Positions 31,700 through 45,793 are shown, numbered from the stretch's first letter. The stretch is 64,000 nt of DNA from Fulvia fulva (GCF_020509005.1 NC_063013.1:3782001-3846000); one strand, 5' to 3'. Made by a program: numbers and translations. The notes: a model not told the origin generated them from the letters alone.

Positions 31700-33726
31700 G
31701 ACCGCCCGCTTACTTTCCCTAAGTAGTTACGACCCTAGTAATAGTCGTAGTAGTAAGAATAGTAGACTACTAGTCTAGAAGGATTCCTATAAGCCGGTAC
31801 CCGTCGTTCTTAGACTCTAGTAGGTAGTAGCTATCGGGCCCGTACCTATAACCGTACTACCCGCGCCGGTTCTCTCGTACCCTTAGTAGCCCGTACTAAG
31901 AATACTACGATATTTACCGCCTAGACCGACTAACGTTTCCCCTATCCTTAAGAGTTCGATAACTTAGGCGAGCTCTCCTATATTGACTAGAAAGAGAGCT
32001 ATAAGGACTCTATCGCGGTACGATATACTATATAAACATCTTGCCTTAATATCTTTAACTACGTTAAGCGTTATACTCTCGGTACCCCTAGGGATATTAT
32101 CCGTATAGCTATAGAGAACGACGATTAGGTAAGCCTCGAGGATAAATAGGACGATTTAGACGACAACTTCGGTAAGAATCCTCGAGACATTAAGCTTAAG
32201 GCTAGACGCGACCTACACTAGCTAAAGTAGAAGTACGGCTAGGAGTTTAGTAAATATATCGTCGAATACCGCCGCCTTAGCGCTAAGGCCGGTAAGTCTA
32301 TAGTATTATACGAGCTATAGATTAGCCTAAACGAGTTCTAGATAAAGAGAGTAGAGGACTACTAGCTTATAGAACCCGTTAGCCAGTTCATTCGTATCGC
32401 TAAAGATAAAGAAGAGGTATATAATACCGTAAAGAGTATATATAGTAAGAGGGATAAGGATAAGGACACTAAGGTAGTAACGGACGTCGTAGTAGTTAAG
32501 GACTAGGCTAATAGGGCTTTAGATAATAGAGCGCTAGTATAGCACTACGAGCCGCGCCGCCTACTATAAATAACACGCTTACGGTCTCTATATATACCTA
32601 GAACGCTAGCCCGGCCGTACGCCTTATTCCCTAGCGTTATACTATACTACCTAAGCTTACTAACAAACTCCGGGACCGGCTACGCTAGTAAGGCCGCTAC
32701 TTCCGCTATCGTAAACCTAGATATACCGGCCTCGACCCCGTATATATTCTTTATAACTCCCGCGGTAAGTAGCGTACCGGCGACGTCGACCGCGAGATAC
32801 CTATCGCTCTTAACGCTATAACTAACGCGCTAGCCCTCTAGATCGAAGTACTACCCGTATAGGGAAATACCTAGCTCCTTAGTACCGTCGCGCTAAAGGA
32901 GTAATATATAAATCTACGAATTATAAACACGAAGAACAAGACTACGAGATATATACCTAAGAGGAAGAATACCTATATATAGTAATAGCTAAGGGTAATA
33001 CCTATACGCCTATATATATATAACTAACGTATAAAAAGTATATAGTATATACTAGTACTATAACTAGTATATTAGGTAGAAAAGCAAACGTACTTACCCT
33101 CTCTAATACTAGCGCCTCCTCTAAGTTTATTAACCTAAGATTCGTTTACGTGAACAAAGTCCCTACCTTCGAGCTAGAAAGGCTAAGACGCCTACGTATA
33201 GCTAACGGAGCGGCTATACGACTACTCGAAGTAGTACTAATAGACGTTACTATCGGTAGCTATACTAGTTAAGAGCTATACTACGTTACTAACCTCGATA
33301 AGTACGACCTAGTACTAGGCATCTCCTAGCTCGAAGAATACGACCCTTCGTATAGCTTTAAACATAAGACACTTAGCTTCGACAAGCCTACCTACTACTA
33401 ACATTATTATTAGAACGGTATACCTTATATAATTATAATAGAAGCCGATAATAGTAAGCCTAAGGCGCCGAAACTAGTATTACCCGAGCTAGAACCCGAT
33501 ATCTATTTCATTAGCGCGGACGCCTATTATCGTATAGTAAAGCGAGTCTAGAAGCGATAAGACTAACTAGACGCCGATAAGCTCTTCGTAATATAGCCGG
33601 AGGATTTCGACGACGAGGAGTATACCTCTACCTTTACTATATCGCTAGATAATTTAGAAATCTTTATAAATAAGAACAAGGTATAGGACCCGAAGGTTAA
33701 GCTACCGCCCGAATATTACGACCTAG
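31700..33726 (+). pseudogene. gypsy-2 gag end and protease remnant
   Basis: Plus strand, RIP-mutated. A capsid region near 32190-32480 (LKARRDLHQLKQKYGQEFSKY, cut here at 20 residues: LKARRDLHQLKQKYGQEFSK; then IVEYRRLSAKAGKS). A destroyed zinc knuckle lies near 32660-32720 (YFRYRKPRYTG, Cys to Tyr). A retropepsin-like segment lies at 33080-33330 (LTLSNTSASSKFINL, where the active site DSGAS now starts Asn), then FDDEEYTSTFTI and LPPEYYDL, the usual end before RT. The gypsy-1 complex inserted at 33727 after CCTAG; RT continues at 46314. Confidence 0.78.
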
Positions 33727-34246
33727 TGTTAGGGCGAGAGCCTGGCCTATAAGATATAAGGGTGAAAGCGAGAATGTAGGTACGAAGTGTAGATACAAAA
33801 GGGTATAGTATGATTGCTACACAAAACGAAAGACGTAGAAAGTAAGAGAGGCCTAGGGAAGGCTAGATATTTATACGCGACCCTCGCGAGTACGTGTCCC
33901 CGTATTAATAGGGCTAACCCGTGTAAAGCCGCGCTTAGTAGCTTTGCTTAAAACCTTATTCTAACCTACCCTACGTTCCGAGTCTTCTACGTGCTTCTTC
34001 TAGGGTCTAGCGTAGTCGCGGGTGCTCGCGGGAGTGCCGTAAGTCATATAGTTACGAGCCGAAGTAAATCTATTAAGGTTTAGTAGAGGGGTGAATTTGG
34101 AGGGCTAGGTCCCGTAGTGAATATTACGGGGTATATAATTCTTAGCGCTTATATACTAAGCTAGACTATTACTTCTTAACGACTTCTAAGTACTCTAAGG
34201 CTCTTCTGTCCCTACCTTCTATATACTCTATAGGGAGACTATAATA
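33727..34246 (-). repeat. gypsy-1 outer copy, 3' LTR
   Basis: 520 bp, TGTTA on the left, TAATA on the right (RIP-changed TAACA). Preceded by the CCTAG duplication. Confidence 0.9.
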
Positions 34247-34289
34247 GTAGCCCCCCCGAACAAAGCTAAGTTCCTACGAAGCCGTAGTA

Positions 34290-37200
34290 GTTCTATATAT
34301 CGAGGATGTTCAGCTTTAGTACTAGGCCTAGGCCTAATATTATAGTCGATATACTATTAGTAAGCCCCGTCGAAGAGCTTAGATTCGAAGAGCCTACCGA
34401 TATTAACTTCTAGGCCGTCTACGCGGGCGTAGTATTCTTCGATTGCTTAACGATTAAAGATGATATATTAGATAGGTTCCTATAAGGTATCCTACTTAGG
34501 GTAACCTTGCTATTCGACTTTATACTTAATTAGCGGTAGTCCTTTAACGTCGTTAGGCTCTACGCGGATTCCCCGGATCCTACGGACGGTATAGTCGTTA
34601 GAAGGTAGGTTAATAGGCTCGTCGACTTCTACTTTATCGGGAGGACCTAGTATGTCTTGGTTTTAGTTTAGGAATAGGTCCTTAGCCGACGCCCGAAGGC
34701 GTACGGGATAGAAGACGTCGTAGATCTTTATGTTCGTAGGAAGAGCTAGACGGTAGGCGTATAAACTAATACGCTCGGTGATCTTAAAAGGACCTAGGTT
34801 CTTCTACTTCAGCTTCTTAGAGGGGCGGTCCGTCTTAATGTTCTTAGAGTTAAGGTAGACTATATCGCCTACTTAGTAGTCGGGAGCTAGCTAGCGACGA
34901 CGATTAGCTTGATCCTTGTAGATTGCTTATACGTATACTATCTCGTCGTGAACTTCTTTATAGATCTATAAGAGTATAGTAGCGAACTCGTCTACTACTT
35001 GCTCGTTTACGTCTTCGGTAGGCGGGAGAGGTTCTTCTAGTTCTATACCTATACGAGGGTAGTAACCTCTCGTAGTATAGAAGGGAGAGTAGCTAGTAGT
35101 CTCCGAGTCCTAGTTACGAGTAGCGAACTCTACCGTAGGGATATACTAAGGCCAATCCTTCTAGTAGTAGTCGACGAAGTAACGAAGGACCTACTCGAGG
35201 ATAGCGTTCGTAATTTCGGTCTAGCCGTCGGTCTATAGCTAAAAACTGGTCGAGAGGTTATACTTAATGCCTAGGATAGTATATAGACGCTTCTAGAAGT
35301 ACGAGATGAACTAGGTGCCTCTATTAGAGGTGATGCTATCCGGGAGGCCTTAAAAGCGCTAGACGAATTCGTAGAATAAGCGAGTAGTCTCCTTTACGGT
35401 TATACTCTAGTACGGGATTATATACCGGTCCTTAGAGTACCGGTCTACGATTACTAGAAGGGCCTTTGCTTTTACGCCGCTAAAGGTCTTACCGTAAGGA
35501 AGATCGGTAATAAAGTCTATCGTAATATGCTTCTACGTACGATTAGGAGCCGGGAGAGGGTATAGGAGACCGTAGGGGCGGTAGCGGTTAGCGTTAGCTC
35601 TTCGGTAAGTAGCGTAGTTTAGTACGTAGCGGCGGACGTCCTTCTAGGAATACGGCCACTAGTAATACCTAGCGAGGAGCTTATAGGTCTTAGCTACGCC
35701 TAGGTGACCCCTAGAGGCGGAGTCGTAGACAATTTGAAGAATCTTAGCTCGGATATTAGAGCCTTCGGGCTACGGTACGTAAAGCTTCTTACGGAAGTAG
35801 ACGACACCTTCCTAGAGCTCGTACTCGGATAGCGAGAAGCCCGGGAATGTCCTCGCGCTAGATTTAAGGGCCTAAACTAACTCTTAGGCGTCTATATCGG
35901 TATCGTACGCTGTTCGTACTCGTACTATAATGCCTTTAGGTTACTCCTTATTATTAAACCCCTTGAAGTCTAATTCGGATAAGCCTTCGGTCGTTACTAA
36001 GCCCTCTTTATTATCGTTCAAGTCCTTAGCGTCCGAGGCGTATTCTTTAGGCTCGGATTCATTATTACTCTCGTTAAGGTAGGTAGGAGCGAGCACGAGA
36101 GTAGTAAAGGAAGCGGCGAGCGTAGGCTAGCCGTTCGATAGGTACTCTCGAAGCTCGGAAGAGAGGTTATACTCTTTAATAACTTGTTGCTCTACGATTT
36201 GCCGGCCCCCTCTTCGATCAACTAGAGAGTTACTAGGGCGGCGGGTAAGGGCGTCGGCTATCGAGTTGGCCTTACCGGGCGTATACGAGATCACGAAGTT
36301 AAACCGGGAGAGGAACTCGCTCTAGCGGGCCTAGCGACGATTAAGCAGCTTGCTCTTTATAAAGTAGACGAGGTTCTTATGGTCGGAGCTTACTTAGACG
36401 GGTATAGTAGAGCCTTCGAGCTCGGGGCGCTACTCTTTAAAAGCTTTAACGATAGCGAGAAGCTCCTTATTATAGATCTCGTAGTTATACTCCGTAGCGG
36501 TCATCTTCTTAGAGAGGAAGGCGATAGGTAACTAGGGAGATTTAGGCGAGCGGCGTTATAGTAGGATACCGCCTACTACGCCGTCGGATACGTTAGTCTC
36601 TATACGGGTCTCTAGTTCGAAATCGAAGTGCTATAGGAGCGGGTTCTTAGTAAACTTCGCTTTAAGTAAGTCAAAGGCCTCCTAGTATTCGTCGGTCGAG
36701 GCGAACTTCTTACCCTTACGCGTAAGCTTCGTTAAAGGGCGTACTACGCTCGAGAATACGTAGATAAAGCGGCGGTAGAAGTTAGTAAAGCCTAGGAAAC
36801 CCTAGACCTCCTTAACGTACGTAGGAGTATCCTATTCGACGATAGCGTCGATCTTCTCTTAGTCTGTCTTAATGCCGTCTACGGTGATAATCATACTAAG
36901 GAACTTGACTTCGGTCTTCTTAAACTCGCACTTGTCGATATCGAGCTATAAGCCGGCGTCTACGAGCTTCTAAAGGACCTTATAGACGTACTCGCGGTAC
37001 TCCTTCTTAGTCTCGCTATAGACTAGGATGTCGTCGATATAGGTAGTGTAGAACTAATCGAGGAACTCTTAAAGGATATCGTTAATAAAGTTCTAGAAGG
37101 TACTAGGCCCGTTATAAACGCCGAAGGGCATAACGAGCGACTCGAATAGCCCGTAGCGAGTACGGAAGGCTATAAGATACTCGTGTCCTTCTACTATTCG

Positions 37201-38230
37201 TAACTTGTTAAACGTAGCGATAACATCGAGCTTATTAAAGTACTTAGCCTTAGAGAGGCGCTCGAGCGTCTCCTAAATCAACGGTATTAGGTAGCGGTTC
37301 TTCTTTATAATAGCGTTTAAGCCTCGGTAGTCTACGTAGAAGCGTAGACTACCGCCGGGCTTCTTAACGAATATAACGGGACTACTAGCGCTAGAACGGC
37401 TCGCTCGAATAAACCCCTTCTTTAGGTTCTCTTCGAGGTATCTCTTAAGGACGATAAGCTCTTCTCGGGATATAGAATATAACGGTCCGAACGGTGTCTC
37501 TATACCTTCTTCTAGCTTAATCTTATAGTCGTAAGGGCGATAAGGAGGCAGCTCGTCTACGGCTTTAGTATCGAATACGTAGAGGATGTAGTGTGCCTAA
37601 GGAGGGACCTTCGTAGTAGGGTAGGTAGGTATACGCTTCTTGTCGAGCTTCTCGAGGGCGATGTCGATATCGCGGAGAGAGGCGGCGAAGACTTAAGCTT
37701 TAGGATACTTAGTAGTAGTAGTAAAGGTAGCGGCGTTCACCTAGAAGATCTTAGTATACTTAGGACCGCGCTAAGGCGGCGGAGAAGGCGGAGGTACCGG
37801 AGGAACTTCTAGAGGGAAGCTAATAGTAAGGGAAGTCTAGTCGATAATAGGTCGGTATCGTCTAAACTAGGGGAGGCCGAGGATAAACTTCTAATACGGT
37901 AGGGACGTAAGGAAGCTAGTAATCGACATACGCTTGCCTCCGAGGGTAATTAACGTGTATATAACATAAGTAATCTTACTAGTAGGAGTCTCCGTGCCGT
38001 TAAAGAGTTTAAGGGTACGAGGATACTTTAGTTCCTAGGGTTCGAGGTTAAGAGAGGTCGCGAGTTTATAGTCTATAAAAGACTCGCCTAGTACGCTAGT
38101 GTCTATAAGAGTAAGATTGGAAGAAGAGAGTTTCTTTAAGCCGATATTTATATTCGTAACGAACGGTTTATAAGCGTAGTCCTTACCCGTCTCGTCGTAT
38201 AGGTCTAGCTATACTGTATTGATCCTTAAC
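34290..38230 (-). pseudogene. gypsy-1 outer copy, pol remnant
   Basis: Mirror image of the pol remnants at 8850-12780 and 40240-44170: chromodomain-like tail near 34450-34560, integrase near 34950-35720, RNase H near 36230-36600, RT near 37010-37480, protease-like near 38030-38120, all read right to left. RIP stops throughout; the frame at 37591-37812 on the plus strand is a shadow. No part looks functional. Confidence 0.85.
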
Positions 38231-38239
38231 TTCCTTCCT

Positions 38240-38447
38240 CTCTTTACTTTCGGTAAACGTTATTCTTAGTCTTCCTCGCGTCGATAAGGAATACCTAGGC
38301 TTTTTCCTACTTAGCGGGAGTAGTAGGAGTAGGCTCGATAGCGCCGATAGCGCCGCGAACCGGGTTACGGGCGTTACGGGTAGCGAGCTACGGATAGTTA
38401 ACTATAATATAGCCTAGACCGCCGTAGTAGGTATAGAGTCCGGCCTA
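38240..38447 (-). pseudogene. gypsy-1 outer copy, gag C-terminus
   Basis: Zinc-knuckle end of Gag (AGLYTYYGGLGYI-like, Cys partly Tyr), cut by the inner gypsy-1; the rest of Gag is at 44749-45760. The GTAAC at 38448-38452 is the TSD of the inner element. Confidence 0.78.
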
Positions 38448-38452
38448 GTAAC

Positions 38453-38972
38453 TGTTATAGTCTCCCTATAGAGTATATAGAAGTTAGGGACAGAAGAGCC
38501 TTAGAGTGCTTAGAAGTCGTTAAGAGGTAATAGTCTAGCTTAGTATATAAGGGCCAAGAATTATATACCCCGTAATATTTACTACGGGACCTAGCCCTCC
38601 AAATTCACCCCTCTACTAAACCTTAACAGATTTACTTCGGCTCGTAACTATGTGACTTACGGCACTCCCGCGAGTACCCGCGACTACGCTAGACCCTAGA
38701 AGAAGCACGTAGAAGACTCGGAACGTAGGGCAGGTTAGAATAAGGTTTTAAGTAAAGCTACTAAGCGCGGCTTCGTACGGGTTAGCCCTATTAATACGGG
38801 GACACGCACTCGCGAGGGTCGCGTATAAATATCTGGCCTTCCCTAGGCCTCTCTTGCTTTCTACGTCTTTCGTTTTGTGTAGTAATTATACTATACCCTT
38901 TTGTATCTATACTTCGTACCTATATTCTCGCTTTTACCCTTATATCTTATAGGCTAGGCTCTCGCCCTAACA
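38453..38972 (+). repeat. gypsy-1 inner copy, 5' LTR
   Basis: 520 bp, TGTTA...TAACA. Confidence 0.92.
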
Positions 38973-38999
38973 TTACAAAAGACTAACAAACCGTTAACT

Positions 39000-40220
39000 A
39001 CTCGAGTTATCCTTATAGGTGACCACGCTACCGATAGAGGTGTTAACCTCGACAACTAGGACACTCTATTCCACTTTAGTAAGTAGGCTAATATCCCCTT
39101 CTTAAACGCCGCTACCTTCGGTACCTAGGCAAACGCTAACCCGGACACCGCCTACGCTCTTATTAACCGTACCGTCTCCTCTTTCCGCGAGACCGCCTAG
39201 TAGGTCGAGTAAGCAAACAACTAAGTAATATACCTTCAAGGTATTATAAACACCTTCTAGAACCTCGTCCCGTACGCCGACGACAACCGCCGCTAGTACT
39301 TCTCTAAGAAGGTTAACGACCTAGACGAGTTCGACGGTAATAAGAGTAAGTTTAAGGCATTTAAGACATAGCTTACTATCAAGCTATTAGCTAATACCGA
39401 CCACTTTCCGTAAGAGAAGGACAAGGTTACGTACGTCTTCTCCCTCCTTCGGGGAGACGCCGCGGCTTAGGTATAACACTATATCGAGAACGCTACGTAG
39501 ACTATCGGCTACCCGGACGTCCTTACCTTAATATAGGACCTCCGTACTACCTTTAGTGATCTAGACCGTAGAGCTACCGCCTAGAACGCTATCTATAACC
39601 TTCTCTAGAAGAACAAGAGCTTCGCCGAGTACCTCGCGGCCTTTAACCGCGATATCGGGTTTACTAGCTATAACGAAGAGACTAAGAAGAGTACTCTCCG
39701 CCGTAGCTTATTAGTAGAGCTTCTTCGAGCCCTCGAGGACAAGGACGTCGGTACTATAAGCTTCCGTAAGCTCGTCGAGACCTACTAGCGCCTCGACTCT
39801 AATATAAAACACACCGCCTCTCTTCTCGCTTCCCGTTCTTAAGGTCGTTAGCCTCGTAGTCTAGGAAGCCACTTCGCTACTCTACTAGGCGCCGCCGCTC
39901 CTACGGCTCTCCCTCCCGTCTCTATAGGTAACGCTATAGATCTTAGCGCTAGTGCCGCCGTCCCTCGAGTCTAGGGCCTCGTTAACGGTAAGCTTACTCC
40001 CGAAGAGAAGCTTCGCCGTCGCTAGGCCGGACTCTATACCTACTACGGCGGTCTAGGCTACATCGTAGCTAACTGTCCGTAGCTCGCTACCTATAACGCC
40101 CGTAACCCGGTTCGCGGCGCTATCGGCGCTATCGAGCCTACTCCTACTACTCCCGCTAAGTAGGAAAAAGCCTAGGTCTTCCTTATCGACGCGATAAAGA
40201 CTAAGAATAACGTTTACCGA
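39000..40220 (+). pseudogene. gypsy-1 inner copy, gag remnant
   Basis: Plus-strand Gag with RIP stops: N-terminal part near 39040-39420 (QNLVPYADDNRR), capsid near 39500-39800 (FAEYLAAFNRDIGF, LLVELLRALEDKD), zinc knuckle near 40030-40080 (TYYGGLGYIVANCP, with the third Cys still present). It is the uninterrupted version of the Gag split at 2797 by the composite LINE and at 38448 by this element itself. Confidence 0.82.
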
Positions 40221-40239
40221 AAGTAAAGAGAGGAAAGAA

Positions 40240-43200
40240 GTTGAGGATTAATACAGTATAGCTAGACCTATACGACGAGACGGGCAAGGACTACGCTTAT
40301 AAACCGTTCGTTACGAATATAAATATCGGCTTAAAGAAACTCTCTTCTTCTAATCTCACTCTTATAGACACTAGCGTACTAGGCGAGTCTTTTATAGACT
40401 ATAAACTCGCGACCTCTCTTAACCTCGAACCCTAGGAACTAAAGTACCCTCGTACCCTTGAACTCTTTAACGGCACGGAGACTACTACTAGTAAGATTAC
40501 TTATATTGTATATACGTCAATCACCCTCGGAGGCAAGCGTATGTCGATTACTAGCTTCCTTACGTCCCTACCGCATTAGAAGTTTATCCTCGGCCTCCCC
40601 TAGTTTAGACGATACCGACCTATTATCGACTAGACTTCCCTTACTATTAGCTTCCCTCTAGAAGTTCCTCCGGCACCTCCGCCTTCTCCGCCGCCTTAGC
40701 GCGGTCCTGAGTATACTAAGATCTTCTAGGTAAACGCCGCTACCTTTACTACTACTACTAAGTATCCTAAAGCTTAAGTCTTCGCCGCCTCTCTCCGCGA
40801 TATCGACATCGCCCTCGAGAAGCTCGACAAGAAGCGTATACCTACCTACCCTACTACGAAGGTCCCTCCTTAGGCACACTATATCCTCTACGTATTCGAT
40901 GCTAAAACCGTAGACGAGCTGCCTCCTTATCGCCCTTACGACTACAAGATTAAGCTAGAAGAAGGTATAGAGACACCGTTCGGACCGTTATATTCTATGT
41001 CCCGAGAAGAGCTTATCGTCCTTAAGAGATACCTCGAAGAGAACCTAAAGAAGGGGTTTATTCGAGCGAGCCGTTCTAGCGCTAGCAGTCCCGTTATATT
41101 CGTTAAGAAGCCCGGCGGTAGTCTACGCTTCTACGTAGACTACCGAGGCTTAAACGCTATTATAAAGAAGAACCGCTACCTAATACCGTTAATTTAGAAG
41201 ACGCTCGAGCGCCTCTCTAAGGCTAAGTACTTCACTAAGCTCGATATTATCGCTACGTTTAACAAGTTACGAATAGTAGAAGGATACGAGTATCTTATAG
41301 CCTTCCGTACTCGCTACGGGCTATTCGAGTCGCTCGTTATGCCCTTCGGCGTTTATAACGGGCCTAGTACCTTCTAGAACTTTATTAACGATATCCTTTA
41401 GGAGTTCCTCGATCAGTTCTATACTACCTATATTGACGACATCCTAGTCTATAGCGAGACTAAGGAGGAGCACCGCGAGCACGTCTATAAGGTCCTTTAG
41501 AAGCTCGTAGACGCCGGCTTGTAGCTCGATATCGACAAGTACGAGTTTAAGAAGACCGAAGTCAAGTTCCTTAGTTTGATTATTACCGTAGACGGCATTA
41601 AGATAGACTAAGAGAAGATCGACGCTATCGTCGAATAGGATACTCCTACGAACGTTAAAGAGGTCTAGGGTTTCCTAGGCTTTGCCAACTTCTATCGCCG
41701 CTTTATCTACGCATTTTCGGGCGTAGTACGCCCTTTGACGAAGCTTACGCGTAAGGGTAAGAAGTTCGCCTAGACCGACGAATACTAGGAGGCTTTTGAC
41801 TTGCTTAAAGCGAAGTTTGTTAAGAACCCGCTTCTATAGTACTTCGATTTCGAATTAGAGACCCGTATAGAGACTAACGTATCCGACGGCGTAGTAGGCG
41901 GTGTCCTACTATAACGCCGCTCGCCTAAATCTCCCTAGTTACCTATCGCCTTCCTCTCTAAGAAGATGACCGCTACGGAGTATAACTACGAGATCTACGA
42001 TAAGGAGCTTCTCGCTATCGTTAAAGCTATCGAAGAGTAGCGCCCCGAGCTCGAAGGCTCTACTATGCCCGTCTAAGTAAGCTCCGACCATAAGAACCTC
42101 GTCTACTTTATAAAGAGCAAGCTACTTAATCGTCGCTAGGCCCGCTAGAGCGAGTTCCTCTCCCGGTTTAACTTCGTGATCTCGTATACGCCCGGTAAGG
42201 CCAACTCGATAGCCGACGCCCTTACCCGCCGCCCTAGTAACTCTCTAGTTGATCGAAGAGGGGGCCGGCAAATCGTAGAGCAACAAGTTATTAAAGAGTA
42301 TAACCTCTCTTCCGAGCTTCGAGAGTACCTATCGAACGGCTAGCCTACGCTCGCCGCTTCCTTTACTACTCTCGTGCTCGCTCCTACCTACCTTAACGAG
42401 AGTGACGATGAATCCGAGCCTAACAAATACGCCTCGGACGCTAAGGACTTGAACGACGATAAAGAGGGCTTAGTAACGACCGACGGCTTATCCGAATTAG
42501 ACTTTAAGGGGTTTAATAATAAGGAGTAGCCCGAAGGCATTATAGCACGAGTACGAATAGCGTACGATGCCGATATAGACGCCTAAGAGTTAGTTCAGGC
42601 CCTTGAATCTAGCGCGAGGACATTCCCGGGCTTCTCGCTATCCGAGTACGAGCTCTAGGAAGGTGTCGTCTACTTCCGTAAGAAGCTTTACGTACCGTAG
42701 CCCGAAGGCTCTAATATCCGAGCTAAGATTCTTCAAATTATCTACGACTCCGCCTCTAGGGGTCACCTAGGCGTAGCTAAGACCCATAAGCTCCTCGCTA
42801 GGTATTACTAGTAGCCGTATTCCTAGAAGGACGTCCGCCGCTACGTACTAAACTACGCTACTTACCGAAGAGCTAAAGCTAACCGCTACCGTCCCTACGG
42901 TCTCTTATACCCTCTCCCGGCTCCTAATCGTCCGTAGAAGCATATTACTATAGACTTTATTACCGATCTTCCTTACGGCAAGACCTTTAGCGGCGTGAAA
43001 GTAAAGGCCCTTCTAGTGATCGTGGACCGTTACTCTAAGGACCGGTATATAATCCCGTACTAGAGTATAACCGTAAAGGAGACTACTCGCTTGTTCTACG
43101 AATTCGTCTAGCGCTTTTAAGGCCTCCCGGATAGCATCACCTCTAATAGAGGCACCTAGTTCATCTCGTACTTCTAGAAGCGTCTATGTGCTATCCTAGG

Positions 43201-44170
43201 CATTAAGCATAACCTCTCGACTAGTTTTTAGCTACAGACCGACGGCTAGACCGAAATTACGAACGCTATCCTCGAGTAGGTCCTTCGTTACTTCGTCGAC
43301 TACTACTAGAAGGATTGGCCTTAGTATATCCCTACGGTAGAGTTCGCTACTCGTAACTAGGACTCGGAGACTACTAGCTACTCTCCCTTCTATACTACGA
43401 GAGGTTACTACCCTCGTATAGGTATAGAACTAGAAGAACCTCTCCCGCCTACCGAAGACGTAAACGAGTAAGCAGTAGACGAGTTCGCTACTATACTCTT
43501 ATAGATCTATAAAGAAGTCTACGACGAGATAGTATACGTATAAGCAATCTACGAGGATTAAGCTAATCGTTATCGCTAGCTAGCTCCCGACTACTAAGTA
43601 GGCGATATAGTCTACCTTAACTCTAAGAATATTAAGACGGACCGCCCCTCTAAGAAGCTGAACTAGAAGAACCTAGGTCCTTTTAAGATCACCGAGCGTA
43701 TTAGTTTATACGCCTACCGTCTAGCTCTTCCTACGAACATAAAGATCTACGACGTCTTCTATCCCGTACGCCTTCGGGCGTCGGCTAAGGACCTATTCCT
43801 AAACTAAAACCAAGACATACTAGGTCCTCCCGATAAAGTAGAAGTCGACGAGCCTATTAACCTACCTTCTAACGACTATACCGTCCGTAGGATCCGGGGA
43901 ATCCGCGTAGAGCCTAACGACGTTAAAGGACTACCGCTAATTAAGTATAAAGTCGAATAGCAAGGTTACCCTAAGTAGGATACCTTATAGGAACCTATCT
44001 AACATATCATCTTTAATCGTTAAGCAATCGAAGAATACTACGCCCGCGTAGACGGCCTAGAAGTTCATATCGGTAGGCTCTTCGAATCTAAGCTCTTCGA
44101 CGGGGCTTACGAATAGTGTATCGACTATAATATTAGGCCTAGGCCTAGTACTAAAGCTGAACATCCTCGA
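40240..44170 (+). pseudogene. gypsy-1 inner copy, pol remnant
   Basis: Order: retropepsin-like near 40360-40400; RT 40990-41700 with [17 protein letters not shown] at 41106-41158, [14 protein letters not shown] near 41333-41375 and [10 protein letters not shown] near 41428-41460; RNase H 41860-42240 ending in TPGKANSIADALTRR; integrase zinc-binding part near 42760-42880; and the integrase core with TIDFITDLP near 42945-42980, an SNRGTQF-like block near 43145 (the catalytic Asp now reads Asn) and TEITNAILE near 43250. The chromodomain-like tail lies near 43890-44000. The longest open piece is 40997-41197 within RT. Typical chromovirus layout, inactive. Confidence 0.86.
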
Positions 44171-44223
44171 TATATAGAACTACTACGGCTTCGTAGGAAC
44201 TTAGCTTTGTTCGGGGGGGCTAC

Positions 44224-44743
44224 TATTATAGTCTCCCTATAGAGTGTATAGAAGGTAGGGACAGAAGAGCCTTAGAGTGCTTAGAAGTCGTTAAGAAGTG
44301 ACAGTCTAGCTTAGTATATAAGCGCTAAGAATTATATACCCCGTAACATTTACTACGGGACCTAGCCCTCCAAATTCACCCCTCTACTAAACCTTAATAG
44401 ATTCACTTCGGCTCGTAACTATATAACTTACGGTACTCCCGCGAGCACCCGCGACTACGCTAGACCCTAGAAGAAGCACGTAGAAGACTCGGAACGTAGG
44501 GCAGGTTAGAATAAGGTTTTAAGCAAAGCTACTAAGCGCGGCTTCGTACGGGTTAGCCCTATTAATACGGGGATACGTACTCGCGAGGGTCGCGTATAAA
44601 TATCTAGCCTTCCCTAGGCCTCTCTTACTTTCTTCGTCTTTTGTTTTGTGTAGCAATCATACTATACCCTTTTGTATCTATACTTCGCACCTATATTCTC
44701 GCTTTCACCCTTATATCTTATAGGCTAGGCTCTCGCCCTAATA
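44224..44743 (+). repeat. gypsy-1 inner copy, 3' LTR
   Basis: 520 bp, TATTA...TAATA (RIP-changed ends), followed by GTAAC. Confidence 0.92.
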
Positions 44744-44748
44744 GTAAC

Positions 44749-45760
44749 GGCGAAGCTTCTCTTCGGGAGTAAGCTTACCGTTAACGAGGCCCTAGACTCG
44801 AGGGACGGCGGCACTAGCGCTAAGATCTATAGCGTTACCTATAGAGACGGGAGGGAGAGCCGTAGGAGCGGCGGCGCCTAGTAGAGTAGCGAAGTGGCTT
44901 CCTAGACTACGAGGCTAACGACCTTAAGAACGGGAAGCGAGGAGAGAGGCGGTGTGTTTTATATTAGAGTCGAGGCGCTAGTAGGTCTCGACGAGCTTAC
45001 GGAAGCTTATAGTACCGACGTCCTTGTCCTCGAGGGCTCGAAGAAGCTCTACTAATAAGCTACGGCGGAGAGTACTCTTCTTAGTCTCTTCGTTATAGCT
45101 AGTAAACCCGATATCGCGGTTAAAGGCCGCGAGGTACTCGGCGAAGCTCTTGTTCTTCTAGAGAAGGTTATAGATAGCGTTCTAGGCGGTAGCTCTACGG
45201 TCTAGATCACTAAAGGTAGTACGGAGGTCCTATATTAAGGTAAGGACGTCCGGGTAGCCGATAGTCTACGTAGCGTTCTCGATATAGTGTTATACCTAAG
45301 CCGCGGCGTCTCCCCGAAGGAGGGAGAAGACGTACGTAACCTTGTCCTTCTCTTACGGAAAGTGGTCGGTATTAGCTAATAGCTTAATAGTAAGCTATGT
45401 CTTAAATGCCTTAAACTTACTCTTATTACCGTCGAACTCGTCTAGGTCGTTAACCTTCTTAGAGAAGTACTAGCGGCGGTTGTCGTCGGCGTACGGGACG
45501 AGGTTCTAGAAGGTGTTTATAATACCTTGAAGGTATATTACTTAGTTGTTTGCTTACTCGACCTACTAGGCGGTCTCGCGGAAAGAGGAGACGGTACGGT
45601 TAATAAGAGCGTAGGCGGTGTCCGGGTTAGCGTTTGCCTAGGTACCGAAGGTAGCGGCGTTTAAGAAGGGGATATTAGCCTACTTACTAAAGTGGAATAG
45701 AGTGTCCTAGTTGTCGAGGTTAACACCTCTATCGGTAGCGTGGTCACCTATAAGGATAAC
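44749..45760 (-). pseudogene. gypsy-1 outer copy, gag remnant (main part)
   Basis: Minus-strand mirror of 39000-40010: capsid motifs near 44990-45240, N-terminal part near 45400-45760. Interrupted at 44748 by the inner gypsy-1. Confidence 0.8.
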
Positions 45761-45793
45761 TCGAGTAGTTAACGGTTTGTTAGTCTTTTATAA

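Larger units (their letters stand above)
38453..44743 (+). mobile_element. gypsy-1, inner full-length copy
   Basis: 6,291 bp, flanked by a 5-bp TSD GTAAC (38448-38452, 44744-44748). LTRs of 520 bp at 38453-38972 and 44224-44743. It is the only uninterrupted gypsy-1 in the window and serves as reference for the others. gag at about 39000-40220, pol at about 40240-44170. Many TAG/TAA of RIP type, so inactive, but a few more CpA/TpG are left than in the other copies, which fits a later insertion. Confidence 0.93.
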